DNA from: Kudoa neothunni
Lineage: Eukaryota; Cnidaria
NCBI GenBank assembly: GCA_964304625.1
Contig: OZ199840.1
Location: 248,001 to 312,000 of the forward strand
Reading direction: 5' to 3'
DNA length: 64,000 bases
Shown here: positions 59,845-64,000 of the stretch, piece after piece
Position numbering within the stretch: position 1 is the first letter of the stretch
Layout: each line of letters starts with the position of its first letter
The notes under the pieces: generated by a model
The model's database searches: none
Seen by the model: only the letters and a program-made list of their open reading frames with translations
Told to the model about the DNA's origin: nothing
Program-made: the position numbers and the translations under genes

Positions 59845-59944
59845 TATACACATTTCTTTTTTGGGGAAATTTAGGATTAAGGGATTATGCATGGATTACG
59901 CAGGGTGCATACCACCAGCACTGCCTAAATTAATATTTCCTACA

Positions 59945-61350
59945 AATTTTACACCCGTATCTCCATCCTAATTTTCCGCGTTCATTTCTCATCCCCTCCT
60001 CCATATGAATGCCAAGACTTAATTATTCTTGTTGTTTAAATGCGAAAATAATAATACCAGTGAAGAATGTTTTAAAATTAAAATTTTTATTATTTTTTGT
60101 TTATATTTTAACATCAAATTTTCCCAAATACTTATAAAATAATTTAATACCAAAATGTTTTGGCTAATTAAATTTTCTATGCATAATTGAAAACGGATGA
60201 ACATTATCTTTTCAACTCCTCTTGATTTAACATTCAATGATTAGGGGCTATTATTTATTCCTGCTTATATATACTATTTTATGTAAAATAATAAATTAAG
60301 TCATTATAATTATTCCAAAATATTAGACGTAAAAAATAAATATAAACGTAATATTAAATTATAAAAAGTATGGTCACATAAATAAGTTCTGTACTTAAAG
60401 GTGAAAATAAAATGAGCTAATCAAAAAATATCCTATTCGTATAGTTCACATGAAACATTATTTAAAAATTCAATGTTATTTAGTATTTATTTGATCTGGC
60501 GGTTCTCTGCTCTCGCTGGGTTTTCATAAGTAATTTAATGCAGGACCTTTTGTTGGACTATGAAACATGAAAATCGTTTTCAGAGTTTAATGAATTTCAA
60601 CACTTATTATTTGTATTTAATGAAGTCGATAAACTTGTTTCATATGTTATCCTGTGATAAATAAATCTAGCGGCTTCCTTATTCTATATTGACTCATATG
60701 TTAATTAAATTTTGAGGCTGTGGGTTAATAAAAATTCAGTAGATCCAAAAAATATGTCTTCTAAATATACTTGAATAAAAATAACTAATATGTATTGTTA
60801 AAATTGGTATTCATTTAATTATGTGTATAAATGAATGCTTTGATCCTTGTTTTACCTATACTCTAAAGAACAAATTAACATAGATTTACATCAGAAGAAA
60901 ATTACAAATTCGAAAGTAAAACTTTGAACGTAAAATAATAAAAACTATACCGTTAAATGATGGATCTCAAATTTAGACAGAAGACAAATTTAAAGTATAT
61001 CGTGGTTTTATTTTCGTGGATTTAGATTATTCCTAAGTAGACAAAAATGTTGACAAACCTAATTACAGCTTAATCATATAAATATGTTATTATATAAAGA
61101 TAACAAAGTTGCGATTTTACATGAGAATAACGAGAGTTAGATTTTATTAGCAAAACAGGTTTAATATAAATTATTACCCTTACTGCGCTATTTCGCAGAA
61201 TCAAACAGAATAAATCATCGAATCTAATATCAAAACAATCAGAAATATTATTGTACATTACGTCCTTACATGATTTAAAAACGGGGACCAACGGAAATTA
61301 TGAAATGAATAAGCTAAGATTAATTTTTAAATTTATTCTAGAATGACTCC
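59945..61350 (+). repeat. 1.4-kb non-coding repeat, copy 3
   Basis: It begins around ACACCCGTATCTCCATCC and ends around GAATGACTCCCGCATC. It is close to copy 2 in inverted orientation and more distant from copy 1. The minus-strand short open frames inside it are not conserved in copy 1. Confidence 0.75.
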
Positions 61351-61734
61351 CGCATCTCCCGTACTGAAACACTGGCCTAAAGTATTCTCATATTGTCGCG
61401 AAGAGGAGATAAGCTCATAAAATAATTTGATATAGTCACTTCCACCCAAGTTAATTTAATATATGCAATAATCTGTCTGTCAGCTCTTTGTTTTTTCTTG
61501 TTATTATAATTTCATACATTTTTGTTCCATTATGTATTTTAATGAAATCATTACAGACTAAGCTGCAATTTGAGGCGATTCATGGGGACTATCGGAAGAA
61601 GCCGTATATATATAATAAAATGTGCAAAATGCATTATTAATGAAAGTACCATTAATTAATTGTTTATATAGATATCATATTTTATGAAAAGTTTTAAAAA
61701 TAAATTTTCGCGCGAAATAATCTGACAGGGAACA

Positions 61735-62035
61735 GCCTCTCAAATGGTTTCCATACAATTTGTGTAAATCTCATCCGTTCTTTTTAAATCGGTTTCATGT
61801 AAATTAATTTCAAATTGGTAATCATTCAGAGAAAAATCTTCCTACTTATTCAAATCATCGAGCACATTTCCATAATATTCAGTATATTTTCTATCGTAGG
61901 TTAATCTCGACCGTATGTAATTTTCTGGATAATACTAGATATTTGTCAATTCCATCGACAATCCAACAAGATTAGCCGACTTAAATTCATCCTCGGAGCT
62001 ATTGCTTCCTACAAATATAGGACCCATCATTTTTT
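61735..62035 (-). pseudogene. Coding-like interrupted stretch, unknown
   Basis: In one minus-strand frame from about 62035 the reading MMGPIFVGSNSSEDEFKSAN continues through NYIRSRLTYDRKYTEYYGN and DYQFEINLHETDLKRTDEIY with only two stops over about 95 codons. The composition looks like real protein, rich in charged and tyrosine residues. The acidic Ser-rich opening is a weak resemblance to transposase N-termini. I do not recognise it. Confidence 0.3.
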
Positions 62036-62558
62036 GACAAACAAACTAGGAGAACCAATTTTCCATCGTGAGAGTTTAAGCGCTCTGAGTGAATTCCACA
62101 GATATATTTCATTCAATCAAGTAAAGGGTACTCTGAAACCGATACACAGTAGTCTATATATACATATGGATCGATTTAATAGTCTTTTCTCAATGATATT
62201 AAAATAAATTAAGGCCAAGATCTGTTTTAATGATAAATGCTACTCTTTAAAAATTCCCCATTTCTGACAAAAATATTTTTTTTTTGCGAATGCTGAAAAG
62301 AACATGCATGAATTGTATTTATTATTGTGATTGATCATATAAATATCTGATAAGCATTTATAATACTTTTTAAACTTTAGCTAGAGTTTTAGATTTTTTA
62401 ACAAGTTGATAAATTTTTTTAAAATTATTTTTCGATAAAAACAAGTCTTGTAATAACATAAGATCTATATTAACTAATGAAAACTCCATTTTTGAAACCG
62501 ATTCGCGATTTCTTTTGATAGTCCCCGATAAACCACCCAACTTGCAATTTAGCTACCA

Positions 62559-62798
62559 TTACAGTTCGATTCCATTATTTTTTTCTATGTATGCGTTCGG
62601 ATCAGTTGATATATCTCTGTTCATTATTAGTTCGCCATGATGTCTTCGTCCATCAGTCGCAATAACAAACGTGAATGCAGTAAATAACAAACAGTAGATC
62701 ACTAACTTAAAAGCTAACAAGGTTAACCCCCCGCCGAGTAAACTCCGTCCTCTGAATAGCCAAAACAAATGATTAACGACATTCACGATAATTATCAC
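62559..62798 (-). CDS. Short hypothetical membrane protein
   Basis: 79 residues from ATG 62798. A hydrophobic segment at about residues 24-46 (LTLLAFKLVIYCLLFTAFTF) could be a membrane anchor or internal signal. The remainder is polar (NRDISTDPNAYIEKNNG). No family is recognised, there is no second copy in the window, and no splice signals were chosen. It may be a chance frame or an exon of a larger gene. Confidence 0.25.
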   Translation of the reverse strand: MIIIVNVVNHLFWLFRGRSLLGGGLTLLAFKLVIYCLLFTAFTFVIATDGRRHHGELIMNRDISTDPNAYIEKNNGIEL

Positions 62799-63622
62799 AC
62801 GCCGTACTCAGATGAAATCTAATTTTTTAATCTGTTAGATTATTGTTTATAATTAGAGACCGTAATTTTCGACGACTATTTTTAAAAAAGTTGACGATTA
62901 TTTTAAACTAGCGCATGCGTGACATTAAACTTTGTTTATCGAGCTAAATCTCAATGAAATAAACATGAATATAATTTCCTATAAAATTTTTTCTCTTAGA
63001 ATATAACATTTAAAGTATTCCCATTCGTTTAAACGCTAGATTCACTGTATAACTTTTGAGAAAATGCTTAATTTTGATAAAATTCATTCCACGACTGTAG
63101 ATGATGGCGATGTATGCACCGAATCTTGACCCACCCTAGATAATATGAAGTATTATCGATTTGTTAATTCTCTAAAAATCTAGGTCCCATCATTTTATCG
63201 TTTCAATAAAGTGAGAATTTTGACAACTCTTGCTGTGGAATTTCTCGTTGATCGATGTTACCAAATTTTGGTATAATTTTTTTAGATCAATTCTCTAATT
63301 TTAATCTGTTTATTCGCTCATATAATTGTCAATTCGTCCGCTTTTTCCTGTCCATAATAAAACGTAAAATGACAGACAAATTATCTCGATTGTAGCCGAA
63401 CACAAAAATATTTTTAAAAAACTCGACGCTTTTCAACGTTTATCGAATTTTAATCTAACGTTACGGCCTTTATGTATAACCCATATGAGAATTATAAATG
63501 TTCCTATACTGCCCTTAGATAGTTTTACCAGTCTTAGTACATAGTTACGCGATATTTAGTGCAAAATAAAAAAAGAACGTCGCAAAAAATTGCTTCCATA
63601 CTTCTGATGACCCATGATATAG

Positions 63623-63845
63623 TTAACCTTCCAAATAAAATGGAGTAGAAATCTACCCCGCGTGATGTTCGAAGTCGTTTTTTTGAACTAATAAATAAAA
63701 GATCAATGTTTAAAATTCAGTCTAATCTTGTAACCTATTTTATAGTATAAATATAAGGAATAAATAGGTGTGCCAGTTAAATACAAAAAAAATTTTATTT
63801 CAACAATACCTTCCAAGTAAAAATGGGATAGAAATCTACCCCAGC
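63623..63845 (+). mobile_element. piggyBac-type left end with repeated hairpin motif
   Basis: TTAACCTTCCAAATAAAATG is followed by GGAGTAGAAATCTACCCC. This has the same plan as the PB2 left end. A second copy of the motif, ACCTTCCAAGTAAAAATGGG with ATAGAAATCTACCCC, lies about 185 bp downstream at 63809-63843. An element probably extends past the window edge. Confidence 0.55.
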
Positions 63846-63947
63846 CTTTTTTTTAAAGTAGTTTGAAATATAATGTTATATAATATTTAATTAGTTTTTT
63901 ATAAATTCTATCTAGTAGATATCAAGTAATTTCAAGAAACTTTATCA

Positions 63948-64000
63948 TTAACTCACTGGGGCATATGCTCTCCTCTGGCTCACTGGGGCATATGCTCTCC
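63948..64000 (+). repeat. 27-bp tandem repeat after a TTAA
   Basis: TTAA at 63948 is followed by CTCACTGGGGCATATGCTCT and so on. The unit is repeated from 63979 with a 27-bp period and runs off the window. GCATATGC is palindromic. It may be a subterminal repeat of a piggyBac-type end or the start of a minisatellite. Confidence 0.6.

Larger units (their letters stand above)
61351..63622. other. Mostly unassigned region
   Basis: No gene I can support firmly. It includes a coding-like but interrupted minus-strand stretch (61735-62035) and a short open frame (62559-62798), listed separately. Otherwise AT-rich with no recognised element. Confidence 0.4.

Noticed and set aside
60019-60237. 72-codon minus-strand frame in repeat copy 3
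   Set aside because: Part of the three-copy repeat; the frame is not kept in copy 1.
63948-64000. CRISPR-like or other prokaryotic repeat array
   Set aside because: The repeats are adjacent without unique spacers and the window is eukaryotic.

Overview
This window is AT-rich eukaryotic DNA and almost certainly from a metazoan. BEL/Pao retrotransposon fragments sit beside piggyBac, Merlin, hAT, pogo/Tigger and MULE DNA transposons, and the host genes are split by tiny GT-AG introns of 38-64 nt. BEL/Pao is known only from animals. The very small introns plus a heavy transposon load would suit a compact-gene parasitic animal such as a myxozoan, but that is a guess and no marker gene here names the species. 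A run of 200 N marks a scaffold gap at 25309-25508.

The main content is a six-member gene family, here called genes A to F: A 99-3097 (+), B 6293-9311 (-), C 21287-24297 (+), D 25963-28942 (-), E 42375-45359 (+) and F 54839-57859 (+). I rebuilt each as ten exons with the same splice pattern. All six stay open for 862-873 residues. Each predicts a signal peptide, seven cysteine-rich modules resembling fibronectin type III folds, one transmembrane helix and a very short tail. In five copies the tail ends KKRD, a KKXX dilysine ER-retrieval signal. Copy F carries one extra base in its last exon that replaces this tail. Exons 2-7 are all phase 1-1 symmetric. Exons 8 and 9 are micro-exons of 19 and 18 nt. 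I do not recognise the family from any described protein.

Layout: A and B face each other as a large inverted repeat with a decayed piggyBac (3632-6035) in the middle. From 9500 to about 20800 lies a nest of transposons: piggyBac relic PB2 is broken by a terminal-inverted-repeat element, itself broken by a hAT MITE, and also by a second piggyBac (PB3). A ZSWIM-type MULE, a pogo relic and a MITE follow. C and D form a second inverted pair whose centre holds the N gap. From 30.3 to 39.6 kb come a Merlin element inserted in a hAT relic, a BEL/Pao 5' fragment joined to a pogo fragment, and a piggyBac (PB4) that is nearly intact. E, a second BEL/Pao fragment and F follow, separated by a 1.4 kb non-coding repeat present three times (two direct, one inverted). 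The last 4 kb holds a pogo relic's trailing flank, the third repeat copy, weak coding-like traces and piggyBac-type ends.

The six genes share about 115 bp of upstream sequence, conserved introns and conserved 3' flanks, so whole loci were duplicated. Conflicting groupings of variants along the gene point to gene conversion between copies. No transposon interrupts any of the six coding regions although transposon debris surrounds them, which suggests selection to keep them.
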